A DNA stretch of 64,000 nucleotides from Aphrocallistes beatrix. Its lineage: Eukaryota; Porifera; Hexactinellida; Sceptrulophora; Aphrocallistidae. This document shows, piece by piece, positions 34,986 to 45,808 of this stretch. Made by a program: the position numbers and the translations under genes. Positions within the stretch are counted from its first letter, which is position 1; every line of letters starts with the position of its first letter. Where the stretch lies: positions 2,418,001 to 2,482,000 of the forward strand of contig OY725503.1 in NCBI GenBank assembly GCA_963281255.1. The letters run 5' to 3'. The notes below the pieces were generated by a model that was given only the letters and a program-made list of their open reading frames with translations, had not been told where the DNA came from and did not search any database.

Positions 34986-36466
34986 GTAAACATACTCTAA
35001 ATTTTTGTTTTTCTCTTTCCTCCTATGAAAAATAAGAAATTTAGGTGGCATAGATGGATAAATCCGTAGATGGTTTGATATGTCCACATTTCAATTTCAT
35101 CTTCGGTTTCATCATCCGTTTCAATTCCTTCTTTCATATTGCCACAGTTGTCATCTTAGCATCGCCCATGCTTGGGAACAGTTGAGTCCTTGTTTTTTGT
35201 AGCTATGTCTGATACTACTACAGCCTGTGGAACAGCTACAGTGTATCATTTTCAGGAGTGCTTCGGGTGCAGGGTTACTGTCCAACATGATTGGGATTAG
35301 GCTGTTATCTTGGCAGTTCCATCCTCATTCGGTGACCTCCATACCATCAGCCGTGCCCATCCACAACATCACCTGGAATTAGAAACTCAGAGAGTGAAAT
35401 TTCGTGGCGAAGGCTGTAGTTGGTAGTCTTTCGAGTGTAACGAAGCTTTTGGCTTCACTCACCTTCTTGCAGAGGATAGTGTATCTCAAGTCGCGAAGAC
35501 TGTCCCCAGGTTTTGCATTGAACAACGCGATCATGAATTTATAACCAGTGCTTTCTATCACAACTGGGTCTTGGTTTGGTGAGAAAACACCCTAGCATAG
35601 CTTTTAAAATGGAATCATCTTTGAACTTGTACAGAGCAGACTTCTTTCCGAGCCCGATAATGCTGGAAGTGGTGTCACATGCAGTGAATGCATGCAGAAA
35701 AAGTAGGCTGTGGCAGATTTCGTCCCAAGCACCGCTGCTTTATCACCTTGAAGTCATACACTACGGTTGGTTTCCATTTATACGAGCGGAAGTATCTTCT
35801 TTGCATTGTTGTTAGGCGTGTAGTGCAGCAACAGAACCAATAGATCCGTATCCTCGCCTATAAGAGTTGTTGTCTTGAAAGATGCCATTGATTCTGCTGC
35901 CTTTACAATGTCAACATAGGCATCCTTCTCACCCTGTAATATGTGGCACCCTCTTTCTCTCATGTTCTGAAATGAGACGGATGAGGGTCAGTTTGCTGGC
36001 ATGATTGGAAATGGAATCCTCCTTATTACTACATTCTCCGCTACGAAATTTTACTCTCTGAGTTTCTATTTCCAGATGATGTTGTAGATGAGCACGGCTG
36101 ATGGTATGGAGGTCACTGAATGGGGATGGAACTGCCAAGATAACAGCCTAACCCCAGTCATGTTGGACAGTAGCCCTGCACCCTAAGCACTCCTGAAAAT
36201 GATCCACTGTAACAGTTCCACAGGCTGTAAAGTATCAGATATAGCTGCAGGAAACAAGGACTCAACTGTTCCCAAGCATGCGGACGATGCCAAGATGACA
36301 ACTGTGGCAATATGGAAGAAGGAATTGCAACGGATGATGAAACCGAAGATGAAATTGAGATGTGAACATATCAATCCATCTAGGTATTTATCCATCTATG
36401 CCACTTAAATTTTCCATTCTTATATTTCATAGGGGTTAAAGGGACAAAACAAAAATTTATAGTATG
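34986..36466. repeat. Inverted duplication of a transposon-gene 3' end
   Basis: Left arm 34986-35414 and right arm 36048-36466 are inverted copies at about 85-90 percent by eye (for example ATTGCCACAGTTGTCATCTT at 35139 and its complement near 36292). The arms carry the 3' part of the gene described in the next entry and its downstream flank; the unique spacer carries its more upstream part on the minus strand. Confidence 0.8.
35040..36047 (-). pseudogene. Relic of invertebrate transposon-linked gene with Cys-rich tail
   Basis: Reading the minus strand from 36047 down: a region with KDAYVDIVKAAES and TTTLIGEDTDLLVLLLHYTP (an acid-rich core with IGEDTDLLVLL), then VVIESTGYKFMIALFNAKPG and RDLRYTILCKKV, then TEWGWNCQDNSLIPIM-like residues, then a Cys-rich segment (CSCSTGC). 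The right arm on the + strand shows the better-kept Cys tail, SCRKQGLNCSQACGRCQDDN, followed by an acidic stretch. Several stops and frame changes break it. The order (nuclease-like acidic core, then WxW, then CSCRKxGLxC tail) matches an abundant uncharacterised invertebrate transposon-linked protein as I remember it. No terminal repeats of the element were identified. Confidence 0.65.
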
Positions 36467-36544
36467 TTTAAAATTAAAAATACATGAATACCACCAGCCG
36501 CAAACCATATTACTTTAAAACTAACGTTTAGAATATTTATAATA

Positions 36545-37810
36545 AGAAATTTGTACTCAGCAATTATAGCCGAGTAAAACAAGGGGTCACTCGATATGGT
36601 TTACACCGAATTTGGAGATTGGAATTTTACATTCCAGGTTGCTGCTAGGGAGGAACAAAATATTTTGCTCAAAATATAGTCAATATATATATCCATAGCC
36701 TACTGTATATAAGACCTCACAGTAACTTGCGGATTTGGACTAGGGATTTGGTAGAAGATGGTTGAACTAATACATGTGCTGCCTTAAAAAATTAACAAAG
36801 CCAATAGAGCTTAGGAATGTATTACCAGCATATATAAATATGGTGTCAAAGTACCCATTTCCGTTGTTAAAATTTAGATTAGTCATAATGTGGTTGCGCA
36901 ATGGGTTATATTTGTGACAAATTTTGTGATTTTGAGAGGTCGTTTAAGGGCACTTCTAAGTATTTTTATTATAAAATTTTTTGCATTTAACTGAGATGTT
37001 AATGGGTTAATACGAAAAAAATTTTCATAGAATGTTGCTACATTCCAGTGTTGCTATGGAAACGTGTTTTGGTCAGTTGGAGTTATATCTTGAAAACCGC
37101 GATTGCTAGACATTCAAATCTAATTCCATTTGATAACGAATATACTACTTCCTATTAAGCGATAATATAATTTCGACGTCCAAATTCAATGGTTTACGAG
37201 ATATTCGACAAATTACCAAATGTGACCAATATGATAAATTGTGTAATAACTCGTGAACCATTGAATTAAGACAAATAGATTATATTATCACTTAATAGGA
37301 AATGGTCTATTGGCTATCAAATTGAGTTACATTTGAACGTCTAGCTCTTGCGTTTTTCAAGATATGATCCCGACTGACCAAAATACCTTTCCATAGCAAC
37401 ACTGGAATGTAGCAACATTCCATGAAAAAATTCCACATTTTTCGAATTAACCCATTCACATCTCAGTTCTATGCGAAAATTTTATGATAAAAACACTTAG
37501 AAGTGCCCTTAAACGACCTCTCAAAATCACCAAATTTGTCACAAATACAACCTATTGCGCAACCATATGGTGACTATTCTAAATTTTAACAACTGATATG
37601 GGTACTTTGACACCATATTTATATATGCTGGTAAACATTCCTAAGCTCTATTGTGCTTTGTTAAAGATTTAAGGCAGCTCATGTATTATTTCAACCATCT
37701 TCTACCGCATCCCTAGTTCCAAATCCGCAAGTTACTGTGAGGCCTTATATACAGTAGGCTATGATATATCTAATTGCCGGAGATTTTATGCTGAGCACGA
37801 ATATGACAAT
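36545..37810. repeat. J-family remnant split by K
   Basis: J-like sequence (GTACTCAGCA... and GTCAATATATATATC) precedes the K element, and ATATATCTAATTGCCGGAG with TGCTGAGCAC follows it, continuing the J core. This shows K inserted into a J copy. Confidence 0.65.
36694..37763. mobile_element. K palindrome, complete copy
   Basis: 1070 bp with arms of about 520 bp, ends CATAGCCTACTGTATATAAG and complement. ATATATC occurs immediately on both sides (36687-36693 and 37764-37770), a probable 7 bp target duplication, though in TA-rich sequence. Related pieces lie at 19379-19727, 26352-26961 and 56896-56960. No coding capacity. Confidence 0.8.
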
Positions 37811-39240
37811 AAAAACTGATTCACAATCATTTTAAGGTTAAATCTCAGTTTTCAAAACCGGCGATTTTTATAGTCCGGGGTCAAAGACGGGGTTGTACCA
37901 AATCACATTCTGATGTTCCGATTTCGGTAAACTTTTAGTATGTTACTCCTAAGACATGATACAACAGAAAAATGCAATAAAACAATTTCTTGCAATTTTT
38001 TTGGTGTCATGCATCATATTGACCTGACAATAATAATCGCATGCGTATAGGTTTTTATTCGCATATGCAAATAGTAACTTATTTGCATTCGAATAGTAGT
38101 TTCTAATACCTCTCCAATTTGTATGTTGGTTTGTTTTAAAGAAAAATTATTGTGGTTCTTAAAATCGATTTTTGTTTACCGGTTTGGGTAGTCCTCGGAA
38201 CATGATTTGGGATTCAAATTGGCCAAAAGTCCACTAAAAGTGGCATGATATTTTTCATTACGAGCAATACTATTGAAAACCACCCACTTACTTTTTCACT
38301 TTGGCTCTTAATTATTTAAACTTTAATGACCATATTTTACGATTTTCACAACTTCCAAATTTTGTTTTAACGCTTCCGTATACATCCATTGTATGACGTA
38401 TGAATGGAAAAGTGGTTTGTGCTCAATTATTATCATAAACTGTGATATATTTCAACTCGGGTATATCAAAATAGTTAAAATGAGCTTCTAACATCAGTGA
38501 CACCACTATTTGAACTCGATGTATTTTTAAAAATTCAAAATCTCCGTTGCTATAGGTAATAATCCTCGAATTCAACTATTTGGTATCTTAAGAAACTTCA
38601 TTTGACATCGGATATCTCTTAATTGATATATATCCTTAATTTCGACCGAGCGTTTTTCGTTAAAAAGTGCAAATTTTTACATTGCCACCTGATTTACTGA
38701 ATTTATTCAAAATTTAGTATATTATTTTGACTTTTTTTTGACGTATTCATCTAAAACTTTGAGGAGGGTAATCAATTTGAAAATCTGTACGGTAATATTT
38801 AAAGCATTAGGCTTAGAGCTTATATTATGGTAACATAAAGCTTATAGAATGAACAAATTCTGAGAACGAAATTATAAAATTTGTGAGGATTGTCATTTTA
38901 ACTATAAGTGAAGACAGCATACAACACTAAGTCATTTATCCATGGTTCAAAACAATATTAAATTTATATTCACAATCTAAATTCATTATGATCAATTTTG
39001 GAATGATTGAAATATATATATATATTGCGGTTCAATAATCAATCCAATATGTTATTATATCTGAAAATTTAAAACTTTTCAACTAATTATTCTGCACGAA
39101 AAAGTCAGAATTGTGAAAAATAAACATGTAAGCATTTACCACAAATTTTTCGGACTCTTACATTCTGATCCATGGTACAATTAAAATCAGTAAAAAGTGA
39201 ATACAAACTTCTAATGCGAATATTGTTATCCATAGTTTAA
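37811..39240. other. No gene recognised; octamer pair at 38066
   Basis: AT-rich sequence. At about 38064-38093 two octamer motifs face each other (ATGCAAAT and ATTTGCAT) in a short inverted repeat; octamers are POU-factor sites, but function here is only a guess. Nothing else was recognised. Confidence 0.35.
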
Positions 39241-40415
39241 GGTATGGTTCCATTGAGTTCAGACACCAAAGACGAAAATGTTGAAAGACCACGAGATTGA
39301 GACGTCATTGCCACGTCTATATAATTAGAAATTCCAGTTTTGCACACTCAGCCAATTTAGGTCATTGAAAGCTGAGAATAAAACAATAGTAGGTGTAAAT
39401 CAACATGCCCAGAATCATATACTACCATCCATAAATCAGTGGGCAAGTTAGGCCTGCCTCCCCAGATGAGCGAAGAACCCATGAGTTGCGATTTGCAAGT
39501 TAGGACTGATAAATAATAGGGCAGATATTTTTATTTATATTCATTGCTTGAGCCTACAATTGCATCGACATGTGTGATCTAGCCCTTCCTTCCAGGTGAT
39601 GAGATAATATAGGAAATATCATCAGCAATTCTCAGAAAGGTGAAGTGTATATAAGAACGCAATAGATAGTTTATGAATATTACTGAGAAGCATTCCAATA
39701 TTGTAAAACTATCGTTTTATATCTAAAATTGGACATTTGAAAAAAGTATGAATAAACGTAATACAATTTGAGTGCAGCACCAGTAGGGAGATGATCTTAT
39801 AAAATGGAGGAAGTATCTCGTCCGTATGTATGATAAATTGGAACTTAATAGTAGAAATGTAACTAATCCTCCGTAAATTCCTGATCGGTTCCACTAAGTT
39901 TGGTTACTGAGGTCAGGGCTGTATCAACCCATTTTGAGTTGGCAAAATCATATCAATGAGTTGATTATAGCCCTCATATGAAAATGAATTGTTGAAACAA
40001 GTTCATTTAGTACAAATGAATCATTCCGAAAATGAGTGGGCTGTAGACAACTCATTTTTTGAAAGAGTTGAATGGGTTGTTGTGGGCAAGGAATTTCCAT
40101 GAAAAATGACTTGTTTTTGCCAACTGGGTTGATACAGCCCTGGCTGAGATAATCTGGAATGGAGTATTCCGTAAATTAGGCAATTACAAGTAGAATTCCT
40201 GAAAGTTTCCGCCAAGTTCCATAAATTAGGGACTCTGATTTCAAATAAAATTGACAATTTGGTGATTTTTCCAGTGATGTAGATTATAACAGTAAGACAG
40301 ACATGTTTAGAGTGATTATCAACCTTATAATTAATTAACAAGTGTGAGCCCAGGGGCCCAAATGGTGCGTCTGGCAAACACAAAATGTCCGCAAGGAAGC
40401 GAAGCGTGCTTATGT
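39241..40415 (-). repeat. Degenerate C-family repeat, split
   Basis: An old C unit: the inner part at 39241-39385 (GACGTCATTGCCACG retained) and the GC-rich end part at about 40240-40415 (GTGAGCCCAGGGGCCC... AAGCGAAGCGTGCTT). The 850 bp between them includes a hAT-type MITE. Confidence 0.6.
39914..40142. mobile_element. hAT-type MITE with imperfect 8 bp duplication
   Basis: Ends CAGGGCTGTATCAACCCA and complement TGGGTTGATACAGCCCTG; 229 bp. Flanks ACTGAGGT (left) and GCTGAGAT (right) agree at 6 of 8 positions, consistent with an aged 8 bp target duplication. Confidence 0.7.
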
Positions 40416-40705
40416 TTCTGTAAGTTAAAATGCAAGCCATCAAGTTCTAAACCTTCAAATCGGTTGCTACGTTTTAGGCATTATACGCATTGAAATTAAT
40501 AACAAACGCTAGTTTATTCTAAAAATAGATATATTACATCTATGGAACATGTCTAAATTTAGCAACACCATACACAGACACACAATGTACAATTACAACT
40601 GCAAAGGGATAGCTATTAAATAGAGATAAATACGATAAATTTGCTCAAATTACGCATCCAGAAGAAGTAAAATAATAAAAGTCATTCTACAAAATAAATC
40701 TGAAA

Positions 40706-41215
40706 ATGTCTAATAAAATGTTGGGGAAAATGAGTACATATCAACGTGCATGTAACATCTTCTCTAGTGATGGTATCCAGTTCGTGCCAGGAAAGTTACG
40801 AATTGGGGAGTGCAATCAAAACATAATAATTGAGAAGAGAGCCGGCCAAAAGAATATTCACTTGTGCAGAGACGTCATCGAACACATCTGGAGTGGAGGC
40901 GAGAGTAAACAGCTCCAGCTTACATTCCGAACAGAACGAAATACATTGACTACCCATATCCGTCGTGGACGCCATCATTCTGATTATTGGCTGGACATCT
41001 TCGCGTCCTACACTGATGAACAATTCATGCAAGAATTTGGATGTGACCAGTTTCATACATACAAAGAGCATGTTAAACAATATGGTAAAGCTTTCCGGTG
41101 GAATCCACCGAAGCTAACATTCGAGCAAAGGGAAGAAAAATTCAAGCAACAGTATTTGCCAGCAGATATAATGCTCGACTATCCACAATTAGAGATACTC
41201 ACTTACTTGGAGTAG
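40706..41215 (+). CDS. Unrecognised 169-residue protein
   Basis: An uninterrupted frame from MSNKMLGKMSTYQRACNIFS to LEILTYLE. The sequence is protein-like (balanced, charged, few low-complexity runs) and more GC-rich than its flanks. No signal peptide, membrane segment or familiar motif is visible. The C-terminal third is rich in Lys, Glu and Gln (LTFEQREEKFKQQY). Upstream sequence is AT-rich without a clear TATA box; AATAAA occurs about 75 nt downstream near 41291. It lies 2.2 kb upstream of, and on the same strand as, the MULE transposase gene, with two hAT-type MITEs between, so it could be a second gene of that transposon or an unrelated host gene. I cannot assign a function. Confidence 0.45.
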   Translation: MSNKMLGKMSTYQRACNIFSSDGIQFVPGKLRIGECNQNIIIEKRAGQKNIHLCRDVIEHIWSGGESKQLQLTFRTERNTLTTHIRRGRHHSDYWLDIFASYTDEQFMQEFGCDQFHTYKEHVKQYGKAFRWNPPKLTFEQREEKFKQQYLPADIMLDYPQLEILTYLE

Positions 41216-41634
41216 ATTTTGTATGTATGTAACAATCATGTGATTCATTGCTATTACTTTACAACTATTAGTACATAGTATAACTATTATAATAATAAAG
41301 TACTTGTTGATAAATTAGTAATAATATCACTAGACGTACATAATACCATTTGTCTGCTTCATATATTATTATATTGGATCTATGATCCTATGTAATATTG
41401 TAGCACAGTTCTAAAATGAGTGCTGGAGTCCGGCCTGGCGCTAGTGGCATGCACAGACCTGAGTATAAAAGACAAATAATTTACCTGGATTTTCCATGGA
41501 ATTCGCATTTTAAATCTAGAACATTTTTGAGAGGAGCTTGTAAGTATACTCGAGTGGTTGGTTATACGGGAGGGTTGATTTGAAATTAGTTGATGTATCA
41601 CACAGTAATAAAGTACTCAACATATTATCTAGAA

Positions 41635-42097
41635 CAGAGGTTCTTAACCTGGGGGGGCGTCATGATCATTTCAGGGGGGCGTGGAATTTGATTTCGTATT
41701 TAGCATTTTGATTTTTTCAAGTGTATAAATCATTAAATTTTTGACATGGCAAGTACTTACATTTGAAGCTTGGTGCCTCGAATATCATCCATAATGTGAA
41801 TTTAGAATCTTATTTTTAAAGGGACAAATAACCACCTCGTTATAACCCACTTGGTTATAATGGGACTTCAGTGTGTATGTGTATATCCTTACTATACAAT
41901 TTATACCTCCCTAACCGGTATTTGCTACAAACCTCCACTAATTCAATAATACTTTACCCAATCAGTTAATCAGTTACTCAATTAATCAAAATAATTAAAA
42001 TATGTACATTTAACAAATAGATTTCAAAGTCAAGGGGGCATAATGATTTAATGGTTATAAAAGGGGGGCATAAAGACAAAAAGGTTAAGAACCCCTG
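41635..42097. mobile_element. hAT-type MITE with perfect 8 bp duplication
   Basis: 463 bp. Ends CAGAGGTTCTTAACCTGGGG and, at the right, GGTTAAGAACCCCTG. Flanked on both sides by ATCTAGAA (41627-41634 and 42098-42105). CAGxGGTTCTTAACC ends and 8 bp duplications are diagnostic of hAT elements. A G-rich block (GGGGGGGCGT) lies near the left end. Confidence 0.9.
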
Positions 42098-42105
42098 ATC
42101 TAGAA

Positions 42106-42781
42106 TAAGAAATAAAATAGTCTATTGATTGCAGATAGAAGATAATTGATGAATAGTACATGCGATAAAAACTATTTTTGGGTAAAACTTTCAAAGTCAA
42201 TTTACGAGATTTAATAAATGGGGGAGGGGGGCTAGAAAAAAACATTAATTAATAAGCGGGGGTCAGTTTATTCGGACACCTAGAGTAGACCCATCAGATA
42301 TTTGCAGCCACAAATGCGACAAATGACTTTAAATACAAGTCGTCTTATTCGGCAAACTTAGCCCTCTAGCAACATCATAGCAGCATAGGAATGTAACAAC
42401 ATTCCATTCTTAAAACTTGTTTGAACCCTATCGAGTGATCCTTCTTGCGACTCCGCTCGGTCTAAATTTGACAATGATTTGTGAATAGGGTATTTCGTCC
42501 AAATTGCAAGATTGCAATAATTTGTTTTGAACCACAGGCACAGGGTCGAGAGACTTTCTCAGAATAAATGTCGTCTATTTCAAATTCATCCCTTTTGGTC
42601 TACATAATCACCACAAAAAGCATGCTAAACATGTCCAACCGTGCTCATTTCCCTAAACAATGATCAAAAGTCACTAGACCACAAATAGCTACAAATTTAG
42701 GCGTTTACAAATACTATAATCAACAAAAATAGATAGATAAATATCCTTGATGGTGTTTGGATTCACAGTACTTTCAACATA
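42106..42781. other. No gene recognised
   Basis: Spacer between the two hAT-type MITEs. No supported coding frame. Confidence 0.4.
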
Positions 42782-42789
42782 TTTTATGC

Positions 42790-42990
42790 CAGCGGTTCCC
42801 AACCTGGGGTGCATGAACTCCCTAGCGGTGCACGGGACAAGGATTATAACTGAATATTGAGCATTTTTAACAGAATTATTTTTGAAGTTATATGCACATT
42901 ACTCCTAGATCCTGGCATAGGTCCTGGGGTGCACAAAATAATTTTTAGGTGTCAGGAGGTGCACGAGGTAAAAGGGGTTGGGAACCACTG
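42790..42990. mobile_element. Short hAT-type MITE with perfect 8 bp duplication
   Basis: 201 bp. Ends CAGCGGTTCCCAACCTGGGG and GGTTGGGAACCACTG, flanked by TTTTATGC on both sides (42782-42789 and 42991-42998). The perfect duplication and short length suggest a fairly recent insertion by a hAT transposase in trans. Confidence 0.9.
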
Positions 42991-43418
42991 TTTTATGCGA
43001 ACAAAAAGGTTATTTACCGACCACATAAGGGTGCGCGTTATTGGGAGGTGCCCCATTCAAGGCTCCATTTTCCATCCCAGACAACAATATGTCACAATAG
43101 CAATGTGCACACATAACAGTAGATATGTAAGCACGTTACAACCAAGTGCAATTGGAATTTAGCTTAGTAAGAAATTGAGAAATGCAAACACCATCCATAA
43201 TTGGCAAAATTCTAAAAATATCAACATGTGCATGTGTACTGTACATGGCTAACTATATTTAGAATTCTGTCACCACAATACAAGAAACTACGTACATAGT
43301 TCTATTATTAGCATGTGAGGTGGAACAATTATGGGCACTACAACTGTAGTTAATTTTAACGAGTTACACCAAATCAATATAAATATGGAAATAATTAATG
43401 TCATAACTAATTCCAAAA

Positions 43419-45808
43419 ATGTTTTCTTCAGAACAAGAAACTATTTCAACATTTCGCAACGCAGATCTCCCGAAGGTTTGCATTCCGGCTGATTTTGAAT
43501 CTAGCATGGAGTCAAGTGGGTCTGACAATGAAGGTGATTTCATATTTAAAGTCCCAACAACCCCAACTGATTTAACACCAGCTACATCCACGCCTACTGA
43601 GCTCGGATCTACTCTCTCTCAAGTAGCCCTCTCTTCGCAGACATCCGAAGAATCGGATAACACGGCACCAGCTACCCCAGTTCATACCAAAAAGCAGCGA
43701 GGACATAAACTCAACACTGGGAGGTTTCGGAAGGGTGAGGGAGTCAAAAGAAAATCTACTTTGACACCATCTACCACAAAGCGATTACCCCTTCATACTA
43801 GCACTCCGAAATCTAAAACACTATTACTGCAAGTGAAGTTTCCTCAGCCCAATAAACGCCTCAGTATTATGGTACAGAAGGATGGAGCTCAATCATTTCG
43901 TGATCTCTACGTTCCTCATGGCTCGCAAATAATTGATATCGATATACTGAGTACGGTATTTTCCCTATTCAGATGCACTGAGGCACACTGCACTGGTAAA
44001 TTGAATCTGTATCAATACGCTTTTCGTGATGGGTTACAATCATATCTCTTGTTGAAATGCAGTCGCTGCCATCTTGTGCTTGCTGAATTTCCCACATCCT
44101 GTCCGGTTGGAATGAAACCTAATGAAGCCGTGAACGATCCTCAAATGCTTTGCCGGAAAAAGTCGGAAGTCAACGTCAGAGCTTTACTAGCAGCACACTG
44201 TACTTCCATGAGCTGGAGTGATTTTCTACTGACCTGCAATCTCCTTGATATACAAAATACCTGGCATAGAATGTCCAAGTCTCTACTCGCGCAATTGGTC
44301 CTTTCTACAGATAAAATATGCCAGCAATCCATGTCCATGACAGCAAAAGAAGTGAGAGCCAAAGCTGAGTCATCTAACATTCCTGGTTGCAAGGTATGCG
44401 CGGTGAGCTTTGATGGATCTTGGCACAGGCGCGGACATTTAGTAATCAAGGATTCGCCGGGGCTATTGAAGTCAAAACGGGGAAAGTTCTTGACTACGTC
44501 CTTTACGAACGCGTGTGTAACAAATGTATCAGATGGACGGAAGAACGTAAGAAAGAAAACCCAGAGGAATACAGCGAATACTGGGAGAAACATTCGAGCG
44601 AATGCCCAGCTAACTTCTCTGGAACAAGTCAGGCGATGGAATCTTCTGCTGCAATAGAAATCTGGGGTAGATCAGTTGACAAGCATTATCTAGCCTATAC
44701 TACATATGTGGGAGATGGAGACTCAAGCTCATTCAAAAGGTTGGAACAAAATAATCCTTACAAAGGAATGGAAGTTATCCGGAAAGAGGAATGTCTTGGG
44801 CACACGCAAAAACGATTAAAGAAACACCTCAAAAAGAAGACAACTACGAAAACAATGCCCTCCAAGCCAATACCCGCATCAAAAGTCGAGAGAATTGCTC
44901 ATCTATACGCTCTTGTTATTGGCAAGAACAGAGGCAGAACACCACTAGACATTCAAAACGCCCTTTACACACTGATGAATCATTTGTTCGAGGAGCACGA
45001 TCGTTGCCCACACTCAAAAGAATCCTGGTGTTACTTTCAAAAGGGCCTCGCAATTTCAGCTGAGAATACTACCTCTCATCCACCTCCCATACTCCGACAA
45101 CCCTATCTGAATAAAGACGAGTATTCGCGGCTGGAAGATGTTTTCAAGAAATTTGCAAGCATTGAAATGTGTTCCGCTCTGACAATGGGATTAACACAGA
45201 ACTGTAATGAGTCGCTACATTCAGTTGTATGGCATAATGCTCCAAAGACAAAACGTGTAGGACAAAAGTCACTTCAAGCCGCTGCTGCTATTGCTGTGTG
45301 CACTTTCAATGAAGGTTCAATGATGCTCGCAGCTATTCTGTCAGATCAACATGTACAATGTAGCCGTATAACTCTTGAACACTTAGCATCGATGGATAAA
45401 GAAAGGAACCGCTGTAAACTTAGAGCCGTTATGGCTACTCAAAAGAGGCGTCGGAGAGTTCTCAAATCCCAATTCATTGCAGCCGAATCCTCCAGGCGTA
45501 GACGTGAAAAGGATACTACGACCTATAAATCTGGAGGTTTTGGTACTGAGCTCTCATCTGTTGCCATGAAAGAATTACCTTCCACGAGTGTTAACCCTGA
45601 TGACTCTGAAACAGTTTGCGAGGAATGTGAACAACACGACTGCCCAACCGGGGGAAAGAGGGCGAATGATGACTGGTTAGGTTGTGAGTTCTGCCTGAGA
45701 TGGTTTCACTGTGGATGCGTCAATACCAGTCTAAAGGAAGTGGGAGATGATCCTTATATCTGTAGGAAATGTGACTTGGAATTCGAGTCCTGTGTAGAAG
45801 CTGTATAA
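43419..45808 (+). pseudogene. Mutator-like (MULE) transposase with PHD finger, one frameshift
   Basis: Two long frames together encode about 800 residues. The first (from 43419) has a Ser/Thr- and Pro-rich, basic N-terminus (KKQRGHKLNTGRFRKGEG, a likely nuclear signal), a Cys/His region (CTEAHCTG ... CSRCHL) and CKVCAVSFDGSWHRRGH, with the first catalytic Asp. The frame is lost near 44440, in CATTTAGTAATC, where one base appears missing. The second frame continues with FSNQGFAGAIEVKTGKVLDY, a Cys pair, YVGDGDSSSFKRL (second Asp) and TQNCNESLHSVVWHNAPKTK (catalytic Glu). The C-terminus (45617-45790) is a PHD-type zinc finger: CEEC, CEFC, WFHCGC, CRKC. AATAAA follows at about 45877. Apart from the single break the gene looks intact, so this is a recently disabled copy or a sequence error. 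No terminal inverted repeats or 9 bp duplication were found. Confidence 0.8.
45617..45790 (+). other. PHD-finger region of the MULE protein
   Basis: Residues run VCEECEQHDC, then WLGCEFCLRWFHCGCVN, then YICRKCD: a C4-H-C3 spacing as in PHD fingers, which usually read histone H3 tails. Fusion to a transposase suggests chromatin-guided targeting, which is inference. Confidence 0.7.

Noticed and set aside
40021-40443. 140-codon minus-strand frame
   Set aside because: It runs across a hAT-type MITE and an old C repeat, so it is a chance frame over repeats.
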